Source of the DNA: Candidatus Persebacteraceae bacterium Df01 | Lineage (GTDB): Bacteria > Pseudomonadota > Gammaproteobacteria > Tethybacterales > Persebacteraceae | Assembly: GCA_030386295.1 (NCBI GenBank) | Contig: JANQAO010000002.1 | Coordinates: forward strand, 1-64,000 | Direction: 5' to 3' | DNA length: 64,000 nt | Shown: one piece after another, positions 52,801-60,113 of the stretch | Layout: each line of letters begins with the position of its first letter | How positions within the stretch are numbered: position 1 is the first letter of the stretch | Made by a program: the position numbers and the translations under genes | Notes under the pieces: model-generated | What the model saw: only the letters and a program-made list of their open reading frames with translations | What the model was told of the DNA's origin: nothing | Databases searched by the model: none

Positions 52801-54599
52801 TCTGCAATATTCCAATTTCCTGTATTAGCATCATATTGACCATTAAAAGAAAAATCTTCAGGCAATTCTAATTCCACTTCCAACGCATCTACCGCCACTT
52901 GAGTTCCTGCTGGCAACAACACATTGACTCCTTGTGGCGGCGTCATCGTTACCGTTTGATTGTTAAACGCGACAACGCTAACCAGAACACTGTCTACAAC
53001 ATACCCCCAGGCAGGTTCAGCCAAAGCCGCAAATAAAATTCCGCCGCTAGGTGTCACACTATTAACAGGTAAAGAAAAATCTTGCACATTGGAATAGTCG
53101 GCTTGCGGAATTACATTACCTACTCCCGGCACACCTTGTGCTAGGTCAGCTACACCAAAAAGCGAACCCAAATGAGGATAATGCCCAGCAGCCTCTAGCG
53201 CATCCCGCTGCGCTGGTAACAGCGGCGTGTAACTAAGAGCAGTATCCATATCGGCCAATACCACATTAAAAGGAGGAGCTATTAACGGTGGCGACACATC
53301 AATCGATAAACTAATATTACTAGGCAACAAATACACGGGCGGCAAATTTTGCGCCAGCATTTCTATAGTTACACCTTGGCCTTCACGAATATCAGCCACT
53401 TGTAAGCCAGCATCAACCGTAACTGTCGTTTCTGTTGCCGACGCTACAATAGTGTTGGTAAGCACAATCCCGCGCCTTGGCACGCCAGCTGCTCGAAACC
53501 GAGATTCGGCTGTCACTTCATCAAAAACAGAAGGCTCCGGTAAATAACCATGACGGTTTAAGTATCCCTCCAGCATATCTTGAACACCCAAAAAGCCATT
53601 TTCACCACCTGTTCGACTGTAGATACCTCGCGTATTACTTTCATCTGTAAGCAGCGCAAATCCCTCACCGCCAGGCGATACCATATCTTCAACAGTTATA
53701 TAAGATATTTTGTCATCACTGGCATCAGAGGAGACACTAACACTTACTACACCATCAACTGTTAATCTTAAATACGTACTCTCTTCTAAATAAGCCTCGT
53801 GCTGATTTGACAAGCTAATAGAGAGAGGCACTGCACCCACACCACTGTAAAGACTTACTTCAGAATTGCGAGAAGCGCTTCCCACACCCCCAACTGCTCC
53901 TGGAGCGATTAATACTGCGGCAACTCGATCAGAAACAACTTCGCCATCTTCCTCCACGGAAAGCCAGCCGGTTGTCATCCGCAATAATGCATGCGGATTA
54001 ATCGCGTGGTCAGCATTGGCCACATTACCTGCCAGTGCATACCACAAGCGATCATTGAAACTACCACGAAAATCACGATTGCCCACGCCACGCACGTACT
54101 CGTACACCGAACTGTCCTCACGCACACTGTCACGCCACGGTAACCTTCCAAGACGCGCTCCAGAACTCAACGGAAAACCGGTTGCCGCCAAAGGATCAGC
54201 TACAGCACTTCCAGGCACTATTTCTTGCGCACAACCGTTTGGATAAATGTCAGCCAACCCGTCAAGGTTATTATCAGAAAGCAAATCCGGACACGGCAAC
54301 ACAAAATCACGAAATGGGACTCGCTCACCATCACCACGGTAAAAATTGTAGTGACCAGAATTAGCAACGACGTCAATGCGCGACAGCGGCACAAGCGCGT
54401 AATTAATAAGTGCCTGCCGAGCCTCTTTTAAAGAAGTTACCCCTTCACGACGGTTTTCCTGCTTGGCATCGACCGATTTTTGCAAGATTTCCGAGATGCC
54501 CCACATGGACACCCCAAGAATAGCAAAAATAAGGAATAAAACGTGCAAAAACCCGCGCGTCCGACGCACTGAATAAAAATGTCTTCTGCTCACGTCCAT
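46803..54599 (-). CDS. Giant prepilin-fused surface protein (2,598 residues)
   Basis: First and largest gene of the operon. Residues 1-16 are a basic leader ending RRTRG, followed by a membrane helix FLHVLFLIFAILGVSMW without Glu at +5, as in GspK-type tip pseudopilins. Residues 60-300 match the head of the four following prepilins: LPCPD at 101-105, an acidic SDNNLDGLAD loop at 108-117, GRLPWRD near 151, RVAAVLIAPG, and DDKISYITVEDMV. The remaining ~2,300 residues are Val/Ser/Asn/Pro-rich, predicted beta-rich, with few cysteines and many degenerate copies of a hydrophobic-x-P-x-G/N-T/S-x-V pattern (for example LLPAGTQVAVD, FILPEETIVYD, VIPSGKTAVVG, IIPAGSRLHVG). No enzyme motif was seen. I infer an adhesin-like passenger carried at a filament tip. 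The ATG at 54599 is the only good start. Confidence 0.8.
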   Translation of the reverse strand: MDVSRRHFYSVRRTRGFLHVLFLIFAILGVSMWGISEILQKSVDAKQENRREGVTSLKEARQALINYALVPLSRIDVVANSGHYNFYRGDGERVPFRDFVLPCPDLLSDNNLDGLADIYPNGCAQEIVPGSAVADPLAATGFPLSSGARLGRLPWRDSVREDSSVYEYVRGVGNRDFRGSFNDRLWYALAGNVANADHAINPHALLRMTTGWLSVEEDGEVVSDRVAAVLIAPGAVGGVGSASRNSEVSLYSGVGAVPLSISLSNQHEAYLEESTYLRLTVDGVVSVSVSSDASDDKISYITVEDMVSPGGEGFALLTDESNTRGIYSRTGGENGFLGVQDMLEGYLNRHGYLPEPSVFDEVTAESRFRAAGVPRRGIVLTNTIVASATETTVTVDAGLQVADIREGQGVTIEMLAQNLPPVYLLPSNISLSIDVSPPLIAPPFNVVLADMDTALSYTPLLPAQRDALEAAGHYPHLGSLFGVADLAQGVPGVGNVIPQADYSNVQDFSLPVNSVTPSGGILFAALAEPAWGYVVDSVLVSVVAFNNQTVTMTPPQGVNVLLPAGTQVAVDALEVELELPEDFSFNGQYDANTGNWNIADVSEKPVILRPRSGGVLVSVDVRSNFFITSAVPAGTPVAAGNDGFLPINNEPNVEYLDTILTLTLAEGGVSQLAMDMTLYPSQDLVLQPFPPPGLPVEANMPAAPFAIPTPLAIRSETEFFLPSASKIIYPVNAVIDIGLDFVFPDDAVALMPIGAVMRVDIPANAVLPSGESVSSAVPDALITLHNGGFVRFVGVRPVLARGAAFSDKQALFDIELRGNVLAHVASTGDNISYPANALLQPFSGKFLDPSRIELEENMVLLSQTRTRAGFLARAAEGIVYGGSSAAGATAASFDSLQTNITLGVNLLAGLSSIQILPSYSVTVDLSEDTHFMLPDVTRITLGVAPAQEFILPEETIVYDHGISGIYNLSVASGEIAVPVLSSPFVLDLNRNNTVGEAATTIHGAFQRHFALFPDADMYVQMTSGAYMTIHAGSIVDLLNNVVHGPYGVQRVQRVSEDAKVVSGSPMHIYLAEEATLRIAPSLPVSSNNILSQAPVSVSVHYVSYSNFAAAAVGNIVISNFIVANPADNLNLPSTLVDLPSGTFIVIPPGSKIDFLSDDLNRNPATGAEYHDRDSAVLPANAVAVIPSGKTAVVGGNNAVGPALLRLGGNNGSFAFVNREQMLGDLSPMVFMSGSGNLVKDDGESLLAEVPAFARLDLFGEMAVRAERSFVAGMLPVASSELVRDFPMVYAVAAECRKYSSAGVDCAQGDNEGLVFDVPEGESIILEEDIVAPGAVLLTVDSPGVFITVDETSLIDGAGAAYSLNAIIISVDGSVMGYQNGLATPINFGRHSDSELVVSAVAGTRNTVIRAYFADAVSRLSADTNQLSYVDIDGALTVHPGGYVGDRYDDAYGVSISINTNMTLGLGAQLVGARGGEKVFGVDSSTQGYVGVGRSDLVAVSLNNFVLANKSAANYAVAAGLGADVQNIDFLGGTQFYSNVGNTLTLTAPSSQPFSSETPVIEVDPINTNLIMNMGYLWQGYVPAGGVNMAFSRNTNIMNIYTSPDGRTYPEPNIELRIHPTVTALNFWGSGLERAEGMDGESAFGGLQQILGNAAAPNIINVNIDFRTGTPNIYQEGFVTQLFADLGLPVTSNVTNAISVSIRVRNLDTGEIEATIAMWRPQVTLTTAPSTSTPYQGGIRWNDRNHPFAGFSDPAYGAKTDSEDMWVVSRRVVDTNAQENSFIDGFDSSLAGCASSTAATQQMVAFNLPPVPIIADDVPIQTSWNLQDFRARLDAYENRLTATLTLRLATPAVDGAGAGGIFILTTRSHAVSTPVSLTVASDYLNVPSTLSSMINVNTNVTTSYDSDLLFFMDRRYNTDNVPGLVQTLSWGNDFNIEGVGAIVPPFGAASRQAVADLYAQRSKLMTDIFGYDELRDIYTSQTGDCSGTGDCPEMYNSPDWIPVVGGIIAFDAVNLSLSGAAAEDVYFVYPEPQGEVVDVNGSVITIYAGSIIFPLRNLIIPAAEIPVSTQLHIPGGALAGIDVSPASAPSPIRVYRDDTYIRDWDFNYAPATLTVGNCVVEVVNFPEERIADLRFVTPTIYVDVSIKATVVEVTATVNAVSRYDGTFARGILLDADGERLAREYYSGVRDVFDAGNNYGVATGLSGADPFPTGFIKPSVDSNFDLELGNPLSYRWSTAGSHFLRMGVSRANVTDPFEPVGVALDTDGNEFEALRIAHKIDISPMNSLPLRQHSQWAPYPNTGLGMFQFPVNSQATVLNLDATSWESIHPYVALHGVGLSVTLSNSTLVVTPQNDGYRTLNVGERYVLPFSRSETAPAEDPYSTASAYTNAWLRLHEGASLEDQFGKLTSLPKDTIVNPVMGTYFGGAFFEQLNVTSVLAQYRTSAELLDITGIGITVVRPALIIPAGSRLHVGSETTNTTTKYVRYANVQAAAFFSLTPLDAINCAAGDIDLVDGMDAINDVQISQTREGVSENNYETATGIAFGLGHPCAWLDERENVDGDRFYIYRGRRRYVNDIVGSRVVSNDRTYLVGGKLEFQL

Positions 54600-54832
54600 A
54601 CTCGCATAAAGTATTGTAACATTTGAACAAAACTTACCGTAAAAGATTTCATCATTAATTGTATTTTTTCAAAACAGGTGTTCACAAAACACTTAAAACA
54701 TGCTTACTACACTATATATAATAAAAAACAGTGCCACTTTTGAAAAAATGAATTTTTAATGCGTTTTTTACGCCGTATTAGCAAATTACTTTAAATTATC
54801 AAAACAGTTCCCAGTTCCGAAAAATCCGCTTA
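54600..54832. other. Intergenic region before the giant-pilin operon
   Basis: AT-rich, with no gene. It must hold the promoter of the 13-kb minus-strand operon; TACAAT-like and TATATAT-like -10 candidates exist on the minus strand, but none has a convincing -35 at the right distance. Confidence 0.4.
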
Positions 54833-55189
54833 TCAAACTAAAACAAAGACCTGCTCATTTTCCACCTCCACTGGATATGTTTTGGCACGCAATTTGGATG
54901 CTTCTATCAGACAAGCACCCGTGGTAATGTCAAACTCCCAACCGTGCCAAGCACAACGCAACACTTTATTTTCCATTCCGTATTCATAGCGATAATCGTC
55001 CACCGGCAAATTAGTACCACACACCGGTCCTTCACATAAATTACCACCTGTGTGCGGGCAAACGTTAAGTAACGCATAATAGCTACCGTCCACGTTAAAC
55101 ACTCCGATGCTGCGGCTTCCCACATCCAGCAACCGACGTTCACCCGGCAGCAATGCTATCGTTTCACAAACAAAATGTTTCTTAGCCAT
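54833..55189 (-). CDS. Rieske [2Fe-2S] ferredoxin-like protein
   Basis: A 118-residue single-domain Rieske protein. The cluster ligands are Cys44-x-His46 in VCPHTGGNLC and Cys79-x2-His82 in LRCAWHGWEFD. There is no signal or membrane segment, so it is a soluble electron carrier or the small component of an oxygenase. It starts eight bases after the amidohydrolase gene and is surely cotranscribed with it. No oxygenase large subunit is nearby. The pairing suggests catabolism of a cyclic or aromatic compound, which is inference. Confidence 0.92.
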   Translation of the reverse strand: MAKKHFVCETIALLPGERRLLDVGSRSIGVFNVDGSYYALLNVCPHTGGNLCEGPVCGTNLPVDDYRYEYGMENKVLRCAWHGWEFDITTGACLIEASKLRAKTYPVEVENEQVFVLV

Positions 55190-55197
55190 GATACAAC

Positions 55198-56286
55198 CTA
55201 ATTCGCCGTCGCCGACACTGAGCGTGGCACGGTAATTCGCGTGTAGGTATCTAACGCATTGCCGCCAAACACAGCCTCATCCCAACCAGCGGGCAATCGA
55301 ATAGATGAAATATGGTCTTGGTCCCAATGCGGATAGTCGGATGCAAACATCAATGTTTGTTTTCCATTCATACCCTCCAAACATGCCCACAAATGTTCCA
55401 ACTTGTCTGGTTGCTCTAATGGCTGTGTAGTAAAACGAATATGCTCAAAAAAATATTCGGACGGTGGGCGTTTTAGCCACGGAGTTTCTTTGCGCAAAGC
55501 ACGCCACTCGGTATCTAATCGCCACAATAAAGGCGCCACCCATGATACGCCACATTCAATTACTATAAATTTAAGCGTCGGATACTTCTCAAATACTCCG
55601 TTCATAATCATGCTCACTACATGCGTCTGTGCAGACTGCGGTAATAAAGTGTGTGCTTCCGAAAAATACCGTGGTGCGCCATTAGCAAATGGCATGGCGT
55701 TAATACCGCCATTGCCGCCTAAGTGTATGGCAAAAGGCAATCCCATTTCTACACAAGCCTCGTAGATGGGATGATAATGTGGGTCACCATAAGGCATTGT
55801 GGAAGCATGCGACGCCAGCACCTGAACTAAACGTGAATGCGCACCCAATCGACGAATTTCCTGAGCAGCTATTGTCGCATCCTGCGGTGCGATGATAATA
55901 GATCCGTAAAAACGCTCATCGCGCGGCAACCATTGCTCCAGCAACCAATCATTATAAGCTGACGCCAACGCTTGCGCGAAGTGAGGATTACCCAATGTAG
56001 AGACTTCCAACGGCTCATCTCCAGTAAGTATAGCAATATCAATACCATTCAAGTCCAAATGCCGCTCGCACATAAGAGCATAGTTTTCGTCTTCGTTTTG
56101 TGGATTAATATCCGCACGTTTAAATCCTTCTGGATGAAACCATGCCCGATGACCATGCGGAAAGGAACCCGCCGGTCCAGTACGCTCGCCGCGCACAAAA
56201 CAATCTTTCCACCAGCCTTTAAGGTAAGGCAACAATACGTCAGCGGAACACCAATAATTATGGCAATCACTGTCAACGATAAACAT
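55198..56286 (-). CDS. Amidohydrolase-2 family metal-dependent hydrolase/decarboxylase
   Basis: A 362-residue TIM-barrel protein of the amidohydrolase-related group that includes ACMSD and gamma-resorcylate decarboxylase. It begins IVDSDCHNYW, where family members usually have a D-x-H-x-H metal motif; here only one His of that pair is evident. Other family segments are LPFAIHLGGNGGI, KFIVIECGVSWVAPLLWRLD, and LMFASDYPHWDQD with the catalytic Asp. The substrate is unknown. A Rieske gene follows closely on the same strand. About 270 bp without a gene separate it from rarA. Confidence 0.88.
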   Translation of the reverse strand: MFIVDSDCHNYWCSADVLLPYLKGWWKDCFVRGERTGPAGSFPHGHRAWFHPEGFKRADINPQNEDENYALMCERHLDLNGIDIAILTGDEPLEVSTLGNPHFAQALASAYNDWLLEQWLPRDERFYGSIIIAPQDATIAAQEIRRLGAHSRLVQVLASHASTMPYGDPHYHPIYEACVEMGLPFAIHLGGNGGINAMPFANGAPRYFSEAHTLLPQSAQTHVVSMIMNGVFEKYPTLKFIVIECGVSWVAPLLWRLDTEWRALRKETPWLKRPPSEYFFEHIRFTTQPLEQPDKLEHLWACLEGMNGKQTLMFASDYPHWDQDHISSIRLPAGWDEAVFGGNALDTYTRITVPRSVSATAN

Positions 56287-56558
56287 GATTTGGCTCTCCT
56301 TTTTAATTTCAGAAAAAAAATTATTACCCTGTAATTGTACTCATTAATATAGTATCTGCGCTCCATAAAAAGCACATTAAATACAACATCTTTTTTACAA
56401 TATATTGACGCCCCGCAATGGCAAAAAAACGGTTGTACTTAACTCCGACGAACACGATTTCTGCAGTTTTTTATGCCTTTTCGGCAGGTATTCAACCGAT
56501 ATGTAGCAGTCTCTTATTTGTAGACGTTGAACCTTCAACCTGACCAATCAGCACTGTC

Positions 56559-57824
56559 CTATTTACCTTTCTTATCTCGCCGCCGCAATTCCTCCAAGCG
56601 GGCATGAATCTTAATTTCCAGTCCTCGATCAACAGGATGGTACAGTCGCAATGGGCGCATATTTTCAGGAAAATAATGCTCACCAGCGGCATAGGCATCA
56701 TCTTCGTTATGTGCATGACGATAGCCACTGCCATGCCCCATAGATTTCATCAGCGCCGTTGGCGCATTACGTAAGTGCAAAGGCACTGACCTTGAACCAT
56801 CGGTGCGAACATGCTCCAACATTTTGCCAAAAGCGCGGTAAACCGCGTCGCTTTTTGACACACAAGCCAGATACACCACCGCCTGCGCTAATGCCAGTTC
56901 ACCCTCGGGAGAACCCAATCGGCGATAAACATCATCGGCAGCCAATGTCAAAGACAAAGCACGAGGATCAGCCAAACCAATATCTTCGGAAGCTATGCGA
57001 ATCAGGCGTCGTGCGATATAGCGCGGATCAGCGCCGCCATCCAACATACGACACAACCAGTATAGTGCTGCATCTGGATCGGAACCACGCACCGACTTAT
57101 GAAGCGCCGAAATTTGGTCGTAAAAATGGTCCCCGCCCTTGTCAAACTGCCTCCTTGCAGTACCCGCTGCCGCCGCTATCGTTGCCGCCGTCACCGTTTC
57201 GCCTGAAATAGTTACTGCAGCTTGCTCCAATACATTAAGCAAGCGACGAGCATCGCCATCAGCAAGTGCTACCAAGCTTGCCGTCGCTTCGTCATCCAAA
57301 TCACAATTCAACTGCGCTGCCGCTCGCTGAGCAATGATGTGCAAGGCCTCCTCGTTTAATGGCTTGAACGCATGTACTACCAACCGCGACAACAAAGCAC
57401 GGTTGAGTTCAAAAGAGGGATTTTCCGTTGTCGCGCCAATGAGCACAAACAATCCCGATTCTACGTGAGGCAAAAAAGCATCCTGCTGGGTTTTATTAAA
57501 GTGATGCACCTCGTCCACAAACAGCACACGCTGGCGCGTGTCCGCCGATTCTGCTAGCGCCTGAGCATCACTAATGACTGCGCGCACTTCACGCAACCCT
57601 GTAGTAACGGCAGAAAGAGCAAACCAATGAGCATTCGATTTTCGTGCCAAAATGCGCGCCAATGTAGTTTTCCCACATCCCGGCGGTCCCCACAACACCA
57701 TAGAATACAGAAGCGCTTTTCCTTCCAACACCGTCGCCAAAGGTGTGCCTGCCGTCAGTAAATGAGATTGCCCGCACCAATCCGCCATTGCTTGCGGACG
57801 CAAGCGCTCGGCCAAAGGCGGCAT
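56559..57824 (-). CDS. rarA: Replication-associated recombination protein RarA (MgsA)
   Basis: A 421-residue AAA+ ATPase related to clamp-loader subunits, acting at stalled forks. It starts MPPLAERLRPQAMADWCGQSHLL, with Walker A GPPGCGKTT, Walker B VLFVDEVHHFNK, and sensor segment LIGATTENPSFELNRALLSR; the C-terminal tetramer domain contains LPLHLRNAPTALMKS-like sequence and HYFPENM. The frame runs further upstream; a GTG at 57845 overlapping lolA is an alternative to the ATG at 57824. It follows lolA, an order common in proteobacteria. Confidence 0.94.
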   Translation of the reverse strand: MPPLAERLRPQAMADWCGQSHLLTAGTPLATVLEGKALLYSMVLWGPPGCGKTTLARILARKSNAHWFALSAVTTGLREVRAVISDAQALAESADTRQRVLFVDEVHHFNKTQQDAFLPHVESGLFVLIGATTENPSFELNRALLSRLVVHAFKPLNEEALHIIAQRAAAQLNCDLDDEATASLVALADGDARRLLNVLEQAAVTISGETVTAATIAAAAGTARRQFDKGGDHFYDQISALHKSVRGSDPDAALYWLCRMLDGGADPRYIARRLIRIASEDIGLADPRALSLTLAADDVYRRLGSPEGELALAQAVVYLACVSKSDAVYRAFGKMLEHVRTDGSRSVPLHLRNAPTALMKSMGHGSGYRHAHNEDDAYAAGEHYFPENMRPLRLYHPVDRGLEIKIHARLEELRRRDKKGK

Positions 57825-57834
57825 CGCTGTCAAG

Positions 57835-58461
57835 TTATTGACCACGCACCACATCCACCCCTGGCGGCGGCGTGAAAGTAAAAACAGCACTTTCCTGCGT
57901 CAGCGACAACACGTCAAGCCGAGCTATGCCACCAAAAGAATCGGTAATTTCCACTTGTCGCAGTTGTCCATCGTTGGCACTAAATGCCAACCGCCACCGC
58001 CGTACAGTCTGACTGTCATCTTTAGCCTCAGCGATAGCCCAGCGCCAATCGCCACCCAGCCCAGCAGTAAGCACATAATCAGTCTGTAGTGCTTCCCAAT
58101 CGCCTCCTGAAAGCACACCGAACAACACTGAATCACCGATTAGCGTCGCTGCCGGCTGCGTGGTGGCCTGTTGTAAATCCGGCTCATATATCCACGCCGT
58201 CTCGCCATCGGAAACCAAAAGTAGCTCTTCTGGTTTGTCATATTCCATGCGAAATTTTGCTGGTCGCTCATACCATAACCGCCCGCCACTTTCGGTGAGC
58301 ACATTACCCTTTTCATCCAGCGCCGTCTGGTGAAAATCCAAACGTGCGGATGGTGTTTCTCGCAAAAAATCTCGCAATAAAACTAATCCGTCTGCTGCCT
58401 GTACCACCTGAGAAATTAGAACGGCAACTAATAACACTCCCAAGCGCGTTAACTGTCGCAT
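57835..58461 (-). CDS. lolA: Outer-membrane lipoprotein carrier protein LolA
   Basis: A 208-residue periplasmic chaperone that carries lipoproteins from LolCDE to LolB. It has a cleavable signal peptide (LGVLLVAVLISQVVQAADG), then the family segments SARLDFHQTALDEKGNVLTESGGRLWYERPAKFRMEY (residues 39-75) and SDGETAWIYEPDLQQAT. Its start lies 13 bases inside the end of the upstream Fur-family gene. It serves the same export route as LptE and BamE encoded in this window. Confidence 0.94.
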   Translation of the reverse strand: MRQLTRLGVLLVAVLISQVVQAADGLVLLRDFLRETPSARLDFHQTALDEKGNVLTESGGRLWYERPAKFRMEYDKPEELLLVSDGETAWIYEPDLQQATTQPAATLIGDSVLFGVLSGGDWEALQTDYVLTAGLGGDWRWAIAEAKDDSQTVRRWRLAFSANDGQLRQVEITDSFGGIARLDVLSLTQESAVFTFTPPPGVDVVRGQ

Positions 58462-58874
58462 TCTTTGCGCTTACAGTCTGCTACCATTAGCAAAGCACTG
58501 TCGTTTTTGACACCTCTATTTTTCATCAGTGTAGCGTTGTAGCGTACCATTTCAGGAGAGTGAATTTCTTCTACCTTGCCACAACGCGAACAAATCAGTT
58601 GTGGATGTGTGGAATGCGATGCCAGTACGTAAAGCGATGAATTATCGGTGGGAACGCGCTTAACTACACCCGCTTCGCACAACGCCGTTAAAGCACGATA
58701 GATGGTTGCGGCACCAGGGCGAGCAATTCCAGACAAACTGGCAATAATGTCTTGTGCTGACAAGCAAGCGCCGCCATCTAACGCCTCCAGCACGGAAACA
58801 CGTCCGGCAGTCGGCTTAAGGTGAATACTTTGCAAAATACTAAGGCTGTCCATGTTAGAATGATTTTCAATCAT
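58449..58874 (-). CDS. Fur-family metal-responsive regulator
   Basis: A 141-residue Fur-family repressor. The winged helix is seen in TAGRVSVLEALDGGACLSAQDI and PGAATIYRALTALCEAGVV, and the dimer domain has HSTHPQLICSRCGKVEEI with a C-x2-C pair and a second C-x4-C near the C-terminus (CKRKEC), a structural zinc site. The His-rich segment HSTHPQ fits either Fur or Zur. Location next to bamE-dapB favours Fur in betaproteobacteria, but the lolA/rarA linkage and the short length leave this open. It starts at 58874 or at the ATG at 58853. It is divergent from bamE with little space between. Confidence 0.88.
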   Translation of the reverse strand: MIENHSNMDSLSILQSIHLKPTAGRVSVLEALDGGACLSAQDIIASLSGIARPGAATIYRALTALCEAGVVKRVPTDNSSLYVLASHSTHPQLICSRCGKVEEIHSPEMVRYNATLMKNRGVKNDSALLMVADCKRKECDS

Positions 58875-58896
58875 TTTATTGCATTTTCCACTAATA

Positions 58897-59268
58897 ATGT
58901 TATTTATTCAAAAAAAACGATGCGCGATTGTCGTTGTTATTGCTGTTTTTCTGTCCTCTTGTTCGTACAAGAGTGAAATTCGCCAAGGTAGCGATACTCT
59001 ACCAGACAAAATTTCGCAACTCAGTCTTGGTATGACACAAAGCGAAATTATCGCTATTCTGGGAAAAAGCAGAGTACCTTCCGTATTTGAAAGCGATTCG
59101 TGGATTTATTACTATCAACGGCGTATTGCTGGTTTTTTACCCAAAACAGAGTCGCTGGGCGTGGAATTAGAATTTAAAAATGGCAAACTAGATGCCATTA
59201 ATCACTTAGTCACAAAAAATCCAATTGAACTTACTGAACCGATTGATTCTGAGTCTGCCGAACAATGA
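58897..59268 (+). CDS. bamE: Outer-membrane assembly lipoprotein BamE
   Basis: A small outer-membrane lipoprotein of the BAM complex. It has a signal peptide with lipobox FLSSC, then the family pattern: KISQLSLGMTQSEIIAILGKS and SDSWIYYYQRR, followed by LEFKNGKLDAI. The frame is open back to a TTG at 58879, but the ATG at 58897 places the basic start MLFIQKKR before the hydrophobic stretch. It is divergent from the Fur-family gene and overlaps dapB by four bases (ATGA). The C-terminus is acidic and poorly conserved. Confidence 0.93.
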   Translation: MLFIQKKRCAIVVVIAVFLSSCSYKSEIRQGSDTLPDKISQLSLGMTQSEIIAILGKSRVPSVFESDSWIYYYQRRIAGFLPKTESLGVELEFKNGKLDAINHLVTKNPIELTEPIDSESAEQ

Positions 59269-60095
59269 CCATGATACGCATCGGCGTAGCTGGCAGCGGA
59301 GGGCGCATGGGACAAGAAATTATCGCCGCCGTATGCGCTGACCCAAGAACGACGTTGGTAGCGACGTACGAATCCCCACAACACCCAAGACTAGGAGAAA
59401 CCGCAGCGGATGGAATATTTATCACCACCGCCGACAACATGAAAGAACATCACTTGGATGCGTTAATTGATTTCACCGTGCCAGCGGCCTCATTACAATT
59501 GACCACACTTTGCGAACAACATGGTGTCGCATCAGTCATTGGCACCACCGGTTTCACAGAAGCAGAAAAATTACGCCTACACGAGTTATCAAGCTCTATC
59601 GCCATAGTGCTGGCACCCAATATGAGCGTGGGGGTAAATGCCTTGTTTGAATTGGCTGAACATGCCGCTAAATTATTGCAAGCCGGTGCTTTAGGCGGTG
59701 GCTATGACATGGAAGTATTTGAGACACACCACCGGAACAAAAAGGACGCGCCATCGGGAACCGCTCTGTACATGGGCGAATTACTAGCACGTACCACTGG
59801 TGTGGATTTTTCCACTGCTGCAGTTCACGACCGGCATGGTCGAGAATACAGTCGCAAGGAACACGAAATTGGTTTTTCGGTAGTACGCGGCGGCGACATT
59901 GTGGGCGAACATCGTGCTATTTTTGCAGGCAACGGTGAACAATTAGAAATTGTGCATCGCTCCACTAGCCGCACCAACTATGCCATCGGTGCGTTACGAG
60001 CCGCATTGTTTGCCGCCAACGCGACACCGGGAATGTACAACATGTCAGCAGTGTTAGACGTAAACAAATCACCATCCATCACCGCCTCACTTTGA
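59265..60095 (+). CDS. dapB: 4-hydroxy-tetrahydrodipicolinate reductase
   Basis: A 276-residue NAD(P)H reductase of lysine and diaminopimelate synthesis. The nucleotide loop is IGVAGSGGRMGQEI (near residue 5), with VIGTTGFTEAEKLRL, APNMSVGVNALFEL, and the catalytic segment ETHHRNKKDAPSGTAL holding the conserved His pair and Lys. EHEIGFSVVRGGDIVGEH follows. The ATG overlaps the bamE stop by four bases; a second ATG two codons on (59271) is equally usable. It converges with the ABC binding-protein gene. Confidence 0.97.
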   Translation: MTMIRIGVAGSGGRMGQEIIAAVCADPRTTLVATYESPQHPRLGETAADGIFITTADNMKEHHLDALIDFTVPAASLQLTTLCEQHGVASVIGTTGFTEAEKLRLHELSSSIAIVLAPNMSVGVNALFELAEHAAKLLQAGALGGGYDMEVFETHHRNKKDAPSGTALYMGELLARTTGVDFSTAAVHDRHGREYSRKEHEIGFSVVRGGDIVGEHRAIFAGNGEQLEIVHRSTSRTNYAIGALRAALFAANATPGMYNMSAVLDVNKSPSITASL

Positions 60096-60113
60096 AGCAT
60101 AAAATAGAGACAA

